From Malikia granosa (GTDB lineage Bacteria > Pseudomonadota > Gammaproteobacteria > Burkholderiales > Burkholderiaceae_C): a stretch of 64,000 bases of DNA. How positions within the stretch are numbered: position 1 is the first letter of the stretch; every line of letters begins with the position of its first letter. The position numbers and the translations under genes are program-made. Below the pieces are notes generated by a model. The model searched no databases. It worked only from the letters and a program-made list of their open reading frames with translations, and was not told where the DNA came from. Positions 1 to 8,438 of this stretch are shown in pieces. Location of the stretch: the NCBI RefSeq assembly GCF_002980595.1, contig NZ_PVLQ01000064.1, positions 1 through 64,000 on the forward strand, written 5' to 3'.

Positions 1-21
1 TACCAATTCCGCCACCTGGGC
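1..21 (-). tRNA. leuU-like: tRNA-Leu(CAG), partial, 5' end only
   Basis: These 21 bases match exactly the 5' end (acceptor strand and D-arm start) of the two complete tRNA-Leu copies at 275-359 and 418-502, read on the minus strand. The rest of the gene lies outside the window. A conserved leader of about 13 bases precedes both this copy and the 418-502 copy, and a -10-like TAGAAT (38-43, minus) sits the same 17 bp from the mature 5' end as the -10 of the other promoter. The gene symbol is only a guess at class. Confidence 0.85.
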
Positions 22-37
22 ATCTCAGGAAGCCACT

Positions 38-43
38 ATTCTA
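38..43 (-). promoter_or_regulatory. Putative -10 box of the window-edge tRNA-Leu copy
   Basis: The minus strand reads TAGAAT here, at the same distance from the tRNA 5' end as the -10 box of the complete array (519-524). No good -35 hexamer is visible; the nearest resemblance lies around 62-68 with a long spacer. Assignment rests mainly on positional equivalence between the duplicated copies. Confidence 0.4.
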
Positions 44-95
44 TCCCGGATTTTTCGGATTTTTGACAGCACCGAAAAAAGTTTGAAAATTTCTT

Positions 96-160
96 GCGGT
101 GCGGTGCGGTGCGGTGCGGTGCGGTGCGGTGCGGTGCGGTGCGGTGCGGTGCGGTGCGGC
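96..160. repeat. Pentanucleotide tandem repeat, 12 GCGGT units plus a variant
   Basis: Twelve perfect GCGGT units run from 96 to 155, followed by GCGGC at 156-160. The tract lies between the terminator of the tRNA-Leu array (235-268) and the region upstream of the window-edge tRNA-Leu copy. Open frames across it encode only RTAPH-type or CGAVR-type low-complexity peptides and are not genes. Perfect short repeats of this length are prone to slippage, but no coding frame is controlled here. Confidence 0.95.
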
Positions 161-234
161 GTCTGGCTGCCGGGCAGTTGCTGCCCTGGGCTGGTGTGCC
201 GGCGGTGAGTAGGAATGAAAGTGTGGCGAAAACG

Positions 235-268
235 AAAAACCCTGCAGACCGTGAGATCTGCAGGGTTT
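235..268 (-). terminator. Rho-independent terminator of the tRNA-Leu array
   Basis: A 12-bp perfect stem (237-248 with 257-268) closes an 8-nt loop. On the minus strand it is followed by a T-rich run. It lies just downstream of the tRNA-Leu copy at 275-359, as expected for the end of the two-gene tRNA transcript. Confidence 0.85.
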
Positions 269-274
269 CATGTA

Positions 275-359
<85 letters not shown>

Positions 360-417
360 TTTCAGGGTTTGTTTCTTGAGATATGCCCAAAGCGCAGCAA
401 ATGAGTGCTACAGTCTT

Positions 418-502
<85 letters not shown>

Positions 503-518
503 ATCTCAGGAAGCCGCT

Positions 519-546
519 AGTATAGCGCGGAATATTGCGAGTACAA
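519..546 (-). promoter_or_regulatory. Sigma-70 promoter of the tRNA-Leu array
   Basis: On the minus strand the -35 reads TTGTAC (541-546) and the -10 reads TATACT (519-524), with a 16-bp spacer. The -10 lies 17 bp from the mature tRNA 5' end. The -35 is only 7 bp from the rnr start codon on the other strand, so the two transcription units share this compact region. Confidence 0.75.
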
Positions 547-553
547 AAGCCGA

Positions 554-2827
554 GTGAAAGAAAAACCTATCTTACTGACTGAATTCGAGGGCCAGGTCAA
601 TGGCCACCGCGACGGCCACGGTTTCGTGGTGCGTGACGACGGCCAGCCCGATGTCTACCTGCCGCCCAACGAGATGCGTGCCGTGCTGCACCGCGACCGG
701 GTCCGGGCCCAGGTGGTGCGGCAGGACCGCCGCGGCCGACCCGAGGGCCGGGTGACCGAGATCATCGGACGATCGAGCGCCCCGATCATCGGGCGCCTGC
801 TGCAGGAGTCCGGCGTCTGGCTGGTCGCGCCCGAGGACAAGCGCTATGGCCAGGACGTGCTGATCCCCAAGGGCGGCATGGGCAAGGCCCAGCCGGGCCA
901 GGTGGTGGTGGTCGAGCTGACCGAGCCGCCCGCGCTCTATGGCCAGCCGGTCGGCCGCATCAAGGAGGTGCTCGGCGAGATCGACGACCCGGGCATGGAG
1001 ATCGAGATCGCAGTGCGCAAGTACGGCGTGCCGCACGAGTTCTCCGATGCCGCGCTGGCGCAGGCCAGGGCGCTGCCCGACAAGGTCAGGTCAGCCGACA
1101 AGAAGCACCGCATCGACCTGACCGACGTGCCGCTGGTGACGATAGACGGCGAGGACGCGCGCGACTTCGACGACGCGGTCTACTGCGAGCCGGCCAAGGT
1201 CGGGCGCGGCAAGGGCTGGCGGCTGCTGGTCGCGATCGCCGACGTCAGCCACTATGTCGAGACCGGTGCCGCCATCGACATCGATGCCTACGACCGTGCG
1301 ACCAGCGTCTACTTCCCGCGCCGCGTGATCCCGATGCTGCCCGAGAAGCTCTCGAACGGCCTGTGTTCGCTCAATCCGGAGGTCGAGCGCCTGTGCATGG
1401 TCTGCGACATGCTGATCAACGCCCAGGGCGACATCCACGCCTACCAGTTCTACCCGGCGGTGATGTTCAGCCATGGCCGCCTGACCTATACCGAGGTCGC
1501 GGCCATCCTGCAGAACACGCGCGGTCATGAGGCGCAGCAGCGTGAGGCCCTGGTGCCGCACCTGCTCAATCTGCACGATGTCTACCGGGCCCTGCTGTCG
1601 GCGCGCCAGCGCCGTGGTGCGGTCGATTTCGAGACCACCGAGACCCAGATCGTTTGCAACGAGGTCGGCCAGATCGAGAAGATCATCCCGCGCACGCGCA
1701 ACGACGCGCACCGGCTGATCGAGGAGGCGATGCTGGCGGCCAACGTCTGCTCGGCCGAGTTCATCCAGCATGGCAAGCACCCGGGCCTGTTCCGCGTCCA
1801 CGAGGGGCCGACCCCGCTCAAGATCGACGTGCTGCGCCAGTACCTCAAGGCGCTGGCCGTGCCCTACCAGGTCAGCGACGAGCCGTCGCCGCTCGAGTTC
1901 CAGCAGATCGCCGCCGCCACCAGCGAGCGACCCGATGCGCCGCAGATCCACCAGATGCTGCTGCGCTCGATGTCGCAGGCGATCTACTCGCCCAACAACG
2001 AGGGCCATTTCGGCCTGGCCTTCGAGGCCTATACCCATTTCACCAGTCCGATCCGGCGCTATCCCGACTTGCTGGTGCACCGCGTGATCAAGTGCATCCT
2101 GGGCGAGCGCAAGTATTCGCTGCCCAACCTGCCGACGCCGGGCGAGGCCCAGCTCAAGCTGGCCAAGCGGCTGGCCGACCGGGTCAAGCCGCCGGCTCCG
2201 GGTGACAAGCCGGTGCGGGCCAGGAAGCCCAATGCCGAGCTGCTGGCCTGGCAGGCCGCCGGCCTGCATTGCAGCGCCAACGAGCGCCGGGCCGACGAGG
2301 CCAGCCGCGATGTCGAGGCCTGGCTCAAGTGCAAGTACATGCGCGAGCACCTGGGCGAGGAGTTCAGCGGCAAGGTCAGCGCGGCGACCAGCTTCGGCCT
2401 GTTCGTCACGCTCGACAGCCTGTATGTCGAGGGCCTGGTGCATATCACCGAGCTCGGCGGCGAGTACTACCGCTTCGACGAGGCGCGCCAGGAGCTGCGC
2501 GGCGAGCGCACCGGCATCCGCTACGCGCTCGGCACCCCGGTGCGGGTGCAGGTCAGCCGGGTCGACCTCGATGGCCGACGCATCGACTTCCGCCTGGTGC
2601 GCGAGGGCGAGGAGTTGGTGGCGCGTGCGCTGCGCGACAAGAAGGGCAGCGCTGCGCCTGAGGGCGAGGGCGGATCGACCCGGGTGGCGCGCAAGCGCAA
2701 GCCCAGGGCGGGTGAAGCCGGTCAAGCGGCCCCGTCGGGCAGCTGGTCGGGTGGCAAGTTCGCAGGCAAGTCGGCGGGTCGCGGTGCATCTTCGCCGGCG
2801 GGCAAGTCGCGCAAGGGCAAGCGTTGA
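554..2827 (+). CDS. rnr: Ribonuclease R
   Basis: This 3'-to-5' exoribonuclease degrades structured RNA, including rRNA and mRNA fragments. The 757-residue product has N-terminal cold-shock-like domains (about 12-150), the RNB catalytic domain with the metal-binding motif DGEDARDFDD (Asp198, Asp204, Asp206 and Asp207), a C-terminal S1 domain (about 590-675) and a Lys/Arg-rich tail. Compared with the 813-residue E. coli enzyme it lacks the N-terminal helix-turn-helix extension, as I recall for related Burkholderiales proteins. The start is GTG with no visible Shine-Dalgarno. No ATG, GTG or TTG lies in frame between it and the upstream stop at 518, and the next Met (residue 41) would remove conserved sequence. 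The yggT gene follows after one base. Confidence 0.96.
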   Translation: MKEKPILLTEFEGQVNGHRDGHGFVVRDDGQPDVYLPPNEMRAVLHRDRVRAQVVRQDRRGRPEGRVTEIIGRSSAPIIGRLLQESGVWLVAPEDKRYGQDVLIPKGGMGKAQPGQVVVVELTEPPALYGQPVGRIKEVLGEIDDPGMEIEIAVRKYGVPHEFSDAALAQARALPDKVRSADKKHRIDLTDVPLVTIDGEDARDFDDAVYCEPAKVGRGKGWRLLVAIADVSHYVETGAAIDIDAYDRATSVYFPRRVIPMLPEKLSNGLCSLNPEVERLCMVCDMLINAQGDIHAYQFYPAVMFSHGRLTYTEVAAILQNTRGHEAQQREALVPHLLNLHDVYRALLSARQRRGAVDFETTETQIVCNEVGQIEKIIPRTRNDAHRLIEEAMLAANVCSAEFIQHGKHPGLFRVHEGPTPLKIDVLRQYLKALAVPYQVSDEPSPLEFQQIAAATSERPDAPQIHQMLLRSMSQAIYSPNNEGHFGLAFEAYTHFTSPIRRYPDLLVHRVIKCILGERKYSLPNLPTPGEAQLKLAKRLADRVKPPAPGDKPVRARKPNAELLAWQAAGLHCSANERRADEASRDVEAWLKCKYMREHLGEEFSGKVSAATSFGLFVTLDSLYVEGLVHITELGGEYYRFDEARQELRGERTGIRYALGTPVRVQVSRVDLDGRRIDFRLVREGEELVARALRDKKGSAAPEGEGGSTRVARKRKPRAGEAGQAAPSGSWSGGKFAGKSAGRGASSPAGKSRKGKR

Positions 2828-2828
2828 G

Positions 2829-3377
2829 ATGCAGATACTCGTCTTTCTGATCGACAACCTGTTCTTCCTGCTGGTCGGCGCGGCACTGCTGCGCGCCTGG
2901 ATGAACCAGTGCCGGCTGCGCATGACCGAGCAGCCCGGCCGCTTCGTGATGGCGGTCAGCGACTGGCTGGTCAAGCCGCTGCGCCGCGCCCTGCCCAATG
3001 GCTTGCGCCAGGCTCGCCTGGACTGGGCCAGCCTGGCGGCGGCTGCGTTGCTGGCGCTGGGCCATGCCCTGTTGCTGCATCTGCTGGCGCTGCTCCTGCT
3101 GCCGGATGTCGATCTGCTGTCCTGGGTCTGGACCCTGCCGGCGCAGGCCCTGCTGTTCCTGCTGCGCACCGTGCTGCAGGGCTTGCTGGTGATGACGCTG
3201 GTCTATGCGCTGATGAGCTGGGTCCAGCCCTTCTCGCCGATCGGCGGCGTGCTGGGTCGCCTGCTCGCGCCCTTGCTGCAGCCGCTGCGCCGCCGCCTGC
3301 CCCTGGTCGGCGGCGTGGACCTGTCGGCCTTGGTGCTGGTCGTGCTGCTCCAGGTGCTGTTGCTGGCGCTGGGCTGA
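2829..3377 (+). CDS. yggT: YggT family integral membrane protein
   Basis: This 182-residue hydrophobic protein has membrane segments near residues 1-22, 60-82, 95-130 and 160-182. The basic stretches between them suggest cytoplasmic loops. The repeated hydrophobic pattern and the motif SWVQPFSPIGG match the YggT family, whose biochemical role is not settled; members have been linked to osmotic tolerance and to cell division or membrane-protein contexts. The ATG is one base after the rnr stop, so the two genes are translationally close and probably cotranscribed. It converges with nnrD, with only about 60 bp between the stop codons and no clear terminator. Confidence 0.85.
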   Translation: MQILVFLIDNLFFLLVGAALLRAWMNQCRLRMTEQPGRFVMAVSDWLVKPLRRALPNGLRQARLDWASLAAAALLALGHALLLHLLALLLLPDVDLLSWVWTLPAQALLFLLRTVLQGLLVMTLVYALMSWVQPFSPIGGVLGRLLAPLLQPLRRRLPLVGGVDLSALVLVVLLQVLLLALG

Positions 3378-3440
3378 GTTCGCTGGCGCTTCTGGGCGCT
3401 GGCCGATCTTGATGGCCTTGGCCCATCCTTGCGTGATGCG

Positions 3441-5042
3441 TCAGCCCGGCCAGGGTGTGAGGTCGGCGAGCAGGTCGCCAGCGCGCAGGCCGCGTCCTTG
3501 CGGCCAGCGGTCGGCCAGCGTGCCATGCTGCCAGGCCGCCTGGCAGGCGGCCTGCAGCGCCAGCAGCAGGCCGCTGTCCTGATTGCTGTCCAGGCCATGA
3601 AATGGCATGACAGCCACCGTCCTGTCCGGTCGCTGGGCCTGTGCGTTCTGGGCCCAGTAGGCGCCCACCATGCCGGCGAGCACATCGCCGGTGCCGGCGG
3701 TCGCGAGCAGGGCGTTGCCGGTCGGGTTGATGAAGGGGCTCTGTCCCGGTACCGCGATCACGCTGCCCGAGCCCTTGAGCACGACCACGCACTGGAACTG
3801 CTGCGCCAGCTGACGTGCCGCCTGCAGCCGGTTGGCCTGGACCTGGGTGCTGCTGTAGCCCAGCAGCCTCGCTGCCTCGAGCGGATGAGGCGTCAGGATG
3901 CTGTACTGGCCGCGCGCCAGCCGTTGGCTCAGCTGCGCGCGCCAGTCGGCTTGTTGCGCCAGCGCGTTCAGCGCGTCGGCATCTAGCACCAGGCGTGGCG
4001 ACTGCTCGAGCAGGGCCGGCAGCACCGCGCGCACCGATTGGCCGCCGCCGCAGCCGCAGACGGTCGTCGCCTGGCGCGCCAGCTCGCCCTCGGCGCTGGC
4101 TTGCGCCGGGCGGAACATCAGTTCCGGCCAGAGCGGATCGAGCGCCGGCGTGGCCGGTCCGGCTCCAAGCAGGCCCAGATAGACCCGGCCCGCGCCGGCC
4201 TGCAGGCCGGCGCGGGCGGCCAGCAGCGCCGCGCCGCTCATGCCGTTGCCGTCGACCGAGACATCCTGGCCGCCGAGCACGAGCAGGTCGCCATGGCTGC
4301 CCTTGTGCGCGCCATGGCGCTGCTGGCGCGTCGGTCCAGGCTCGGTGCCCGTGTTCAGCCAGGCGTCGGGTAGTGCCAGGTCGCAAGCGACGCCGAGCCG
4401 GTCGAGCCAGACCTGTCCGGCCGCGTCCCGGCCGTCGGCGGTGAACAGGCCGGGCTTGAGCGTGAGCAGCGACAGGGTATGGCGCGGCCCCATCGGCCTG
4501 GCCTCGAAGGGGTTGAGCCAGGCGCCGCTGTCGCAGTCCAGCCCGCTGGGCAGGTCCACGCACAGCACGGTGGCGCGGGTCCGTTGCAGCACCCGCATCC
4601 AGTCGGCCATCGGGCCTGCTCCCAGGCCACGCCCGCCCAGCCCCAGCAGCGCGTCGATGCCGAGGTCGAAGTCCTCGGGCGGCTGGGCGCAGAATTCCAG
4701 CCCGGCGGCGCGCGCCTGCTGCAGCGCATGGCGGGCGTCGTCGGGCAGTCGGGCCGCGTCGCCCTGCCAGCTGACCGTCACCTGTGTCTGCGGCAGTTGC
4801 GTCCGCAGCAGGGCCGCTGCCAGCAGGCCGTCGCCGCCATTGTTGCCCGGCCCGCAGGCGACCCAGACCCGGCGCGCATGGGGCTGCAGCGCCCGGGCCA
4901 GGGCGGCGACCGAATGGGCGGCGCGCTGCATCAAGTGGTGCGGCGGCAGGCCGGCGAGCGCGGCCTGTTCTATCGTCCGGCTCGCGGCGCTGCCGTGCAG
5001 CGGGAGTGGGGGCAGGCAGCAGGCGGGATCTAGACGCAGCAT
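3441..5042 (-). CDS. nnrD: Bifunctional NAD(P)H-hydrate epimerase and ADP-dependent dehydratase
   Basis: This enzyme repairs NAD(P)H hydrates that form by damage to NADH and NADPH. The 533-residue protein fuses an N-terminal YjeF_N epimerase domain, with the glycine motif GPGNNGGDG near residue 60, to a C-terminal carbohydrate-kinase-like dehydratase domain. The latter shows GGQDVSVDGNGMSGAAL near residue 255 and the nucleotide-binding ATAGTGDVLAGM near residue 450. E. coli NnrD is 515 residues with the same two-domain order. I chose the ATG at 5042 because homology begins there; the frame stays open upstream but runs into the rpsB leader. It is divergent from rpsB and convergent with yggT. 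Candidate rpsB promoter elements lie just upstream of the start. Confidence 0.93.
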   Translation of the reverse strand: MLRLDPACCLPPLPLHGSAASRTIEQAALAGLPPHHLMQRAAHSVAALARALQPHARRVWVACGPGNNGGDGLLAAALLRTQLPQTQVTVSWQGDAARLPDDARHALQQARAAGLEFCAQPPEDFDLGIDALLGLGGRGLGAGPMADWMRVLQRTRATVLCVDLPSGLDCDSGAWLNPFEARPMGPRHTLSLLTLKPGLFTADGRDAAGQVWLDRLGVACDLALPDAWLNTGTEPGPTRQQRHGAHKGSHGDLLVLGGQDVSVDGNGMSGAALLAARAGLQAGAGRVYLGLLGAGPATPALDPLWPELMFRPAQASAEGELARQATTVCGCGGGQSVRAVLPALLEQSPRLVLDADALNALAQQADWRAQLSQRLARGQYSILTPHPLEAARLLGYSSTQVQANRLQAARQLAQQFQCVVVLKGSGSVIAVPGQSPFINPTGNALLATAGTGDVLAGMVGAYWAQNAQAQRPDRTVAVMPFHGLDSNQDSGLLLALQAACQAAWQHGTLADRWPQGRGLRAGDLLADLTPWPG

Positions 5043-5203
5043 CGGTGGCTCTGGAGGTGTTACAATCGTCGGGTTTTGCAAATTGTGGCGCATCCGGCGT
5101 CGCATGAAGCAGGACTCAACCGCAAACAGGCCCGACCAGGTGTCGCCGGCATCCAGCCGCGATGATGGGCCTGATTTAAGCCCCAACCTCAGGAAATTAA
5201 ACC

Positions 5204-5947
5204 ATGTCTATCTCCATGCGCGAAATGCTGGAAGCCGGTGTCCATTTCGGTCACCAAACCCGCTTCTGGAACCCCAAGATGGCTCCGTTCATCTTCGGTC
5301 ACCGCAACAAGATCCACATCATCAACCTGGAAAAGACCCTCCCGCTGTTCGAGGAGGCTGCCAAGTTCGTGCGCCAGCTGACCGCCAACGGCGGCACCGT
5401 GCTGATGGTCGGTACCAAGCGCACCTCGCGCGACATCGTGTCCCTCGAAGCAGACCGCGCTGGCGTGCCCTACGTCGAGCAGCGCTGGCTCGGCGGCATG
5501 CTGACCAACTTCAAGACCGTCAAGACCTCGATCAAGCGCCTGAAGGACATGCAAGCCCAGAAGGAAGCCGGTCTGGAAAGCATGTCCAAGAAGGAACAGC
5601 TGACCTTCACCCGCGAGATCGAGAAGCTCGAGAAGGACATCGGCGGCATCCAGGACATGGCTGCCCTGCCGGACGCCATCTTCATCGTCGACGTCGGCTA
5701 TCACAAGATCGCCGTGTCCGAAGCCAAGAAGCTGGGCATCCCGCTGATCGGCGTGGTTGACACCAACCATAACCCCGAAGGCATCGACTACGTGATCCCG
5801 GGCAACGACGACTCGGCCAAGGCCGTCGCCCTGTACGCTCGTGGCATCGCCGACGCGATCATCGAAGGCCGCAATGCTGCCGGCGCTGAAGTCGTCAAGG
5901 CCGCACCGGCTGGCGACGAGTTCGTCGAAGTGCAAGACGCTGCCTGA
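5204..5947 (+). CDS. rpsB: 30S ribosomal protein S2
   Basis: S2 is a structural protein of the small ribosomal subunit that helps recruit S1. The 247-residue product starts [17 protein letters not shown] and carries the family signature [15 protein letters not shown] near residue 92, with full-length homology. A Shine-Dalgarno AGGAAA precedes the ATG. The leader from nnrD is about 160 bp and contains a -10-like TACAAT (5061-5066) without a convincing -35. tsf follows after 109 bp containing a strong terminator-like palindrome, an arrangement also found in E. coli, where rpsB and tsf are cotranscribed with partial termination between them. Confidence 0.98.
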   Translation: MSISMREMLEAGVHFGHQTRFWNPKMAPFIFGHRNKIHIINLEKTLPLFEEAAKFVRQLTANGGTVLMVGTKRTSRDIVSLEADRAGVPYVEQRWLGGMLTNFKTVKTSIKRLKDMQAQKEAGLESMSKKEQLTFTREIEKLEKDIGGIQDMAALPDAIFIVDVGYHKIAVSEAKKLGIPLIGVVDTNHNPEGIDYVIPGNDDSAKAVALYARGIADAIIEGRNAAGAEVVKAAPAGDEFVEVQDAA

Positions 5948-5965
5948 TCACGGGCACCCACTCAG

Positions 5966-5991
5966 AAAAGGGGCTCGCGAGCCCCTTTTTT
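5966..5991 (+). terminator. rpsB-tsf intercistronic terminator or attenuator
   Basis: A perfect 24-bp palindrome (5966-5989) forms a GC-rich hairpin followed by a run of six T. It lies 18 bp after the rpsB stop and about 65 bp before tsf. Since tsf belongs to the same transcription unit in most proteobacteria, partial termination that lowers tsf relative to rpsB is the likely role, unless tsf has its own promoter in the AT-rich stretch that follows. Confidence 0.85.
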
Positions 5992-6056
5992 GCAAGCAAA
6001 TTTTCATCTGACAGTGCAACACTGGGTTCCATCACGGACCCGAACGGAGAAACAAG

Positions 6057-6956
6057 ATGGCTGCAATCACCGCTAGCATGGTCGCCGAACTGCGCGCCAA
6101 GACCGACGCCCCGATGATGGAGTGCAAGAAGGCCCTGACCGAAGCCGAAGGCAACATGGACAAGGCCGAAGAGATCCTGCGCGTCAAGCTCGGCAACAAG
6201 GCCGGCAAGGCTGCCAGCCGCGTGACCGCCGAAGGCGTCATCGCCAGCTTCATCGACGGCAACACCGGTGCCCTGGTCGAGATCAACTGCGAAACCGACT
6301 TCGTCTCCAAGAACGACCTGTTCCTGGCCTTCTGCAACCAGGTCGCCGAGCTGGTCGTCAAGCACAACCCGGCTGACGTCGCTGCCATCGCCGAGCTGCC
6401 GCTGACCCTGGAGAGCTTCGGCCCGACCGTGGAAGAAGTCCGCAAGGGCCTGATCGGCAAGATCGGCGAGAACATGTCGATCCGCCGCTTCAAGCGCTAC
6501 GCCGACGGTGGACAGCTGGCTGCCTACCTGCACGGCGTGCGCATCGGCGTGATGGTCGAGTTCGACGGCGACGCCACCGCCGCCAAGGACACCGCGATGC
6601 ACATCGCCGCCATGAAGCCGGTCTCGCTGTCCTCCGCCGACGTGCCGGCCGAGCTGGTCGCCAAGGAGCGTTCGGTCGCCGAAGCCAAGGCTGCCGAGTC
6701 CGGCAAGCCGGCCGAGATCGTCGCCAAGATGATCGAAGGTTCGATCCAGAAGTACCTGAAGGAAGTCTCGCTGCTGGACCAGGTCTTCGTCAAGGCCGCC
6801 GATGGCAAGCAGACCGTGGCTGCCTACCTGAAGTCCGCCAACACCACCGTCAAGGGCTTCACCATGTTCGTGGTCGGCGAGGGCATCGAGAAGAAGGTCG
6901 ACGACTTCGCGGCTGAAGTCGCGGCCCAGGTCGCTGCTGCCACCCAGGGCGCCTGA
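6057..6956 (+). CDS. tsf: Translation elongation factor Ts
   Basis: EF-Ts is the cytoplasmic nucleotide exchange factor that releases GDP from EF-Tu. The 299-residue product has the N-terminal UBA-like region with the signature [12 protein letters not shown] (about 19-30) and the core motif [12 protein letters not shown] near residue 80, followed by the dimerisation and coiled-coil parts. The length is usual for betaproteobacteria. The Shine-Dalgarno GGAGAAA lies just upstream of the ATG. It follows rpsB through an attenuator and is separated from pyrH by 144 bp that contain a GC-rich hairpin. Confidence 0.98.
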   Translation: MAAITASMVAELRAKTDAPMMECKKALTEAEGNMDKAEEILRVKLGNKAGKAASRVTAEGVIASFIDGNTGALVEINCETDFVSKNDLFLAFCNQVAELVVKHNPADVAAIAELPLTLESFGPTVEEVRKGLIGKIGENMSIRRFKRYADGGQLAAYLHGVRIGVMVEFDGDATAAKDTAMHIAAMKPVSLSSADVPAELVAKERSVAEAKAAESGKPAEIVAKMIEGSIQKYLKEVSLLDQVFVKAADGKQTVAAYLKSANTTVKGFTMFVVGEGIEKKVDDFAAEVAAQVAAATQGA

Positions 6957-7021
6957 TCCCCTCCTGCCCGGTTCCATGGCAGCTGCCGGCGCAATGCCGG
7001 CCGGCCAGACCGGGAAAATGC

Positions 7022-7049
7022 ACGGCCGGCCCTTCGCGGGGTCGGCCGT
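7022..7049 (+). other. GC-rich hairpin between tsf and pyrH
   Basis: An 11-bp stem (7022-7032 with 7039-7049, one G-U pair) closes a 6-nt loop. No T-run follows, so it is not a canonical terminator. It could be a processing or stability element, or a weak pause site. A -10-like TAAAAT lies downstream at 7066-7071 but lacks a good -35. Confidence 0.5.
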
Positions 7050-7100
7050 TGTCGCGCTGAAGCCCTAAAATCCACCGGATATCAACCAGATCCCAAGCCT

Positions 7101-7811
7101 ATGCCAGCCTACAAGCGCATCCTCCTGAAACTCTCCGGCGAAGCCCTGATGGGCGATGACGCCTTCGGCATCAACCGCTCGACCATCGTGCGCATCGTCG
7201 AGGAGGTGGCCGAGGTCACCCGGCTCGGCGTGGAGGTGGCGGTGGTCATTGGCGGCGGCAACATCTTCCGCGGCGTGGCGGGCGGCTCGGTTGGCATGGA
7301 CCGTGCCACGGCCGACTACATGGGCATGCTGGCCACCGTGATGAACTCGCTCGCGCTCGGCGATGCGTTCGAGAAGGTCGGCGTCAAGGCGCGCGTGATG
7401 TCCGCGATCGCGATCGACCAGGTGGTCGAGCCCTATGTGCGTCCGAAGGCGCTGCAGTACCTCGAGGAGGGCAAGGTGGTGGTCTTCGCGGCCGGCACCG
7501 GCAACCCCTTCTTCACCACCGATACCGCCGCCGCGCTGCGCGGTGCCGAGATCGGTGCCGCCATCGTGCTGAAGGCGACCAAGGTCGACGGCATCTATAC
7601 CGCCGACCCGAAGAAGGACCCGGCTGCCACGCTGTACTCGAGCATCAGCTTCGACGAGGCGATCACGCGCCAGCTCGAGGTCATGGACGCGACCGCATTT
7701 GCGCTCTGCCGCGACCAGAAGCTGCCGATCAAGGTCTTCAGCATCTTCAAGCCGGGCGCGCTGCGTCGGGTCGTGATGGGCGCCGACGAAGGCACGCTGG
7801 TCCACGTCTGA
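7101..7811 (+). CDS. pyrH: Uridylate kinase (UMP kinase)
   Basis: PyrH phosphorylates UMP to UDP in pyrimidine nucleotide synthesis and acts as a cytoplasmic hexamer. The 236-residue protein belongs to the amino acid kinase fold family. It shows the N-terminal phosphate-binding KLSGEALMG (about 10-18), the glycine-rich IGGGNIFRG near residue 52, [12 protein letters not shown] near residue 134 and the late motif [14 protein letters not shown]. The order tsf-pyrH-frr-uppS is widespread in bacteria and supports the call. It is followed by frr after 29 bp, consistent with one transcript. Product length equals the family norm. Confidence 0.98.
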   Translation: MPAYKRILLKLSGEALMGDDAFGINRSTIVRIVEEVAEVTRLGVEVAVVIGGGNIFRGVAGGSVGMDRATADYMGMLATVMNSLALGDAFEKVGVKARVMSAIAIDQVVEPYVRPKALQYLEEGKVVVFAAGTGNPFFTTDTAAALRGAEIGAAIVLKATKVDGIYTADPKKDPAATLYSSISFDEAITRQLEVMDATAFALCRDQKLPIKVFSIFKPGALRRVVMGADEGTLVHV

Positions 7812-7840
7812 TCCAGCAACACAGTAGCAAGAGGTGCAAG

Positions 7841-8401
7841 ATGGCATTGTCTGAAATCAAGAAGAACGCCGAACACAAGATGAACGCTTCGCTCGAGGCG
7901 CTCAAGCACAACCTGGCCAAGGTCCGTACCGGCCGCGCCAATCCGCAGTTGCTCGACACCATCCAGGTCGAGTACTGGGGCTCGATGGTGCCGATGTCGC
8001 AGGTCGCCAACCTGACCCTGCTCGACGCGCGCACCATCGGCGTCGCGCCCTGGGAAAAGGGCATGGGCGCCAAGATCGAGAAGGCGATCCGCGAGTCCGA
8101 CCTGGGGCTGAACCCGTCCTCGCAGGGCGACCTGATCCGGGTGCCGATTCCCGCCATGACCGAGGAGCGCCGCAAGGAGCTGACCAAGGTCGTGCGCGCC
8201 GAGGGCGAGCATGCCAAGGTGGCCGTGCGCAACCTGCGCCGCGATGCCAACGAGGCGGTCAAGAAGCTGGTCAAGGACAAGCTGGCCTCCGAGGATGACG
8301 AGCGCCGCAGCACCGACGAGATCCAGAAGCTGACCGACCGCATGATCGCCGAGATCGACAAGGTCGTCGCGGCCAAGGAACAGGACCTGATGGCCTTCTG
8401 A
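7841..8401 (+). CDS. frr: Ribosome recycling factor
   Basis: RRF splits post-termination ribosomes together with EF-G. The 186-residue product is nearly the standard 185 and opens with [19 protein letters not shown], followed by the conserved [13 protein letters not shown]. It ends in the long-helix region rich in charged residues ([15 protein letters not shown]), which forms the three-helix bundle. The start ATG is preceded by AAGAGGTG. It lies between pyrH and uppS in the usual operon order, with short spacers on both sides. Confidence 0.98.
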   Translation: MALSEIKKNAEHKMNASLEALKHNLAKVRTGRANPQLLDTIQVEYWGSMVPMSQVANLTLLDARTIGVAPWEKGMGAKIEKAIRESDLGLNPSSQGDLIRVPIPAMTEERRKELTKVVRAEGEHAKVAVRNLRRDANEAVKKLVKDKLASEDDERRSTDEIQKLTDRMIAEIDKVVAAKEQDLMAF

Positions 8402-8438
8402 GGCCGTTTCCGGCCAGCCCCCGACCAGACCCCGCTGC

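Noticed and set aside
96-160. Possible CRISPR-like or satellite array
   Set aside because: The unit is 5 bp with no spacers, and no cas genes are nearby. It is a simple tandem repeat.
7022-7049. Rho-independent terminator between tsf and pyrH
   Set aside because: The stem is strong but no T-run follows, so I list it only as a hairpin.
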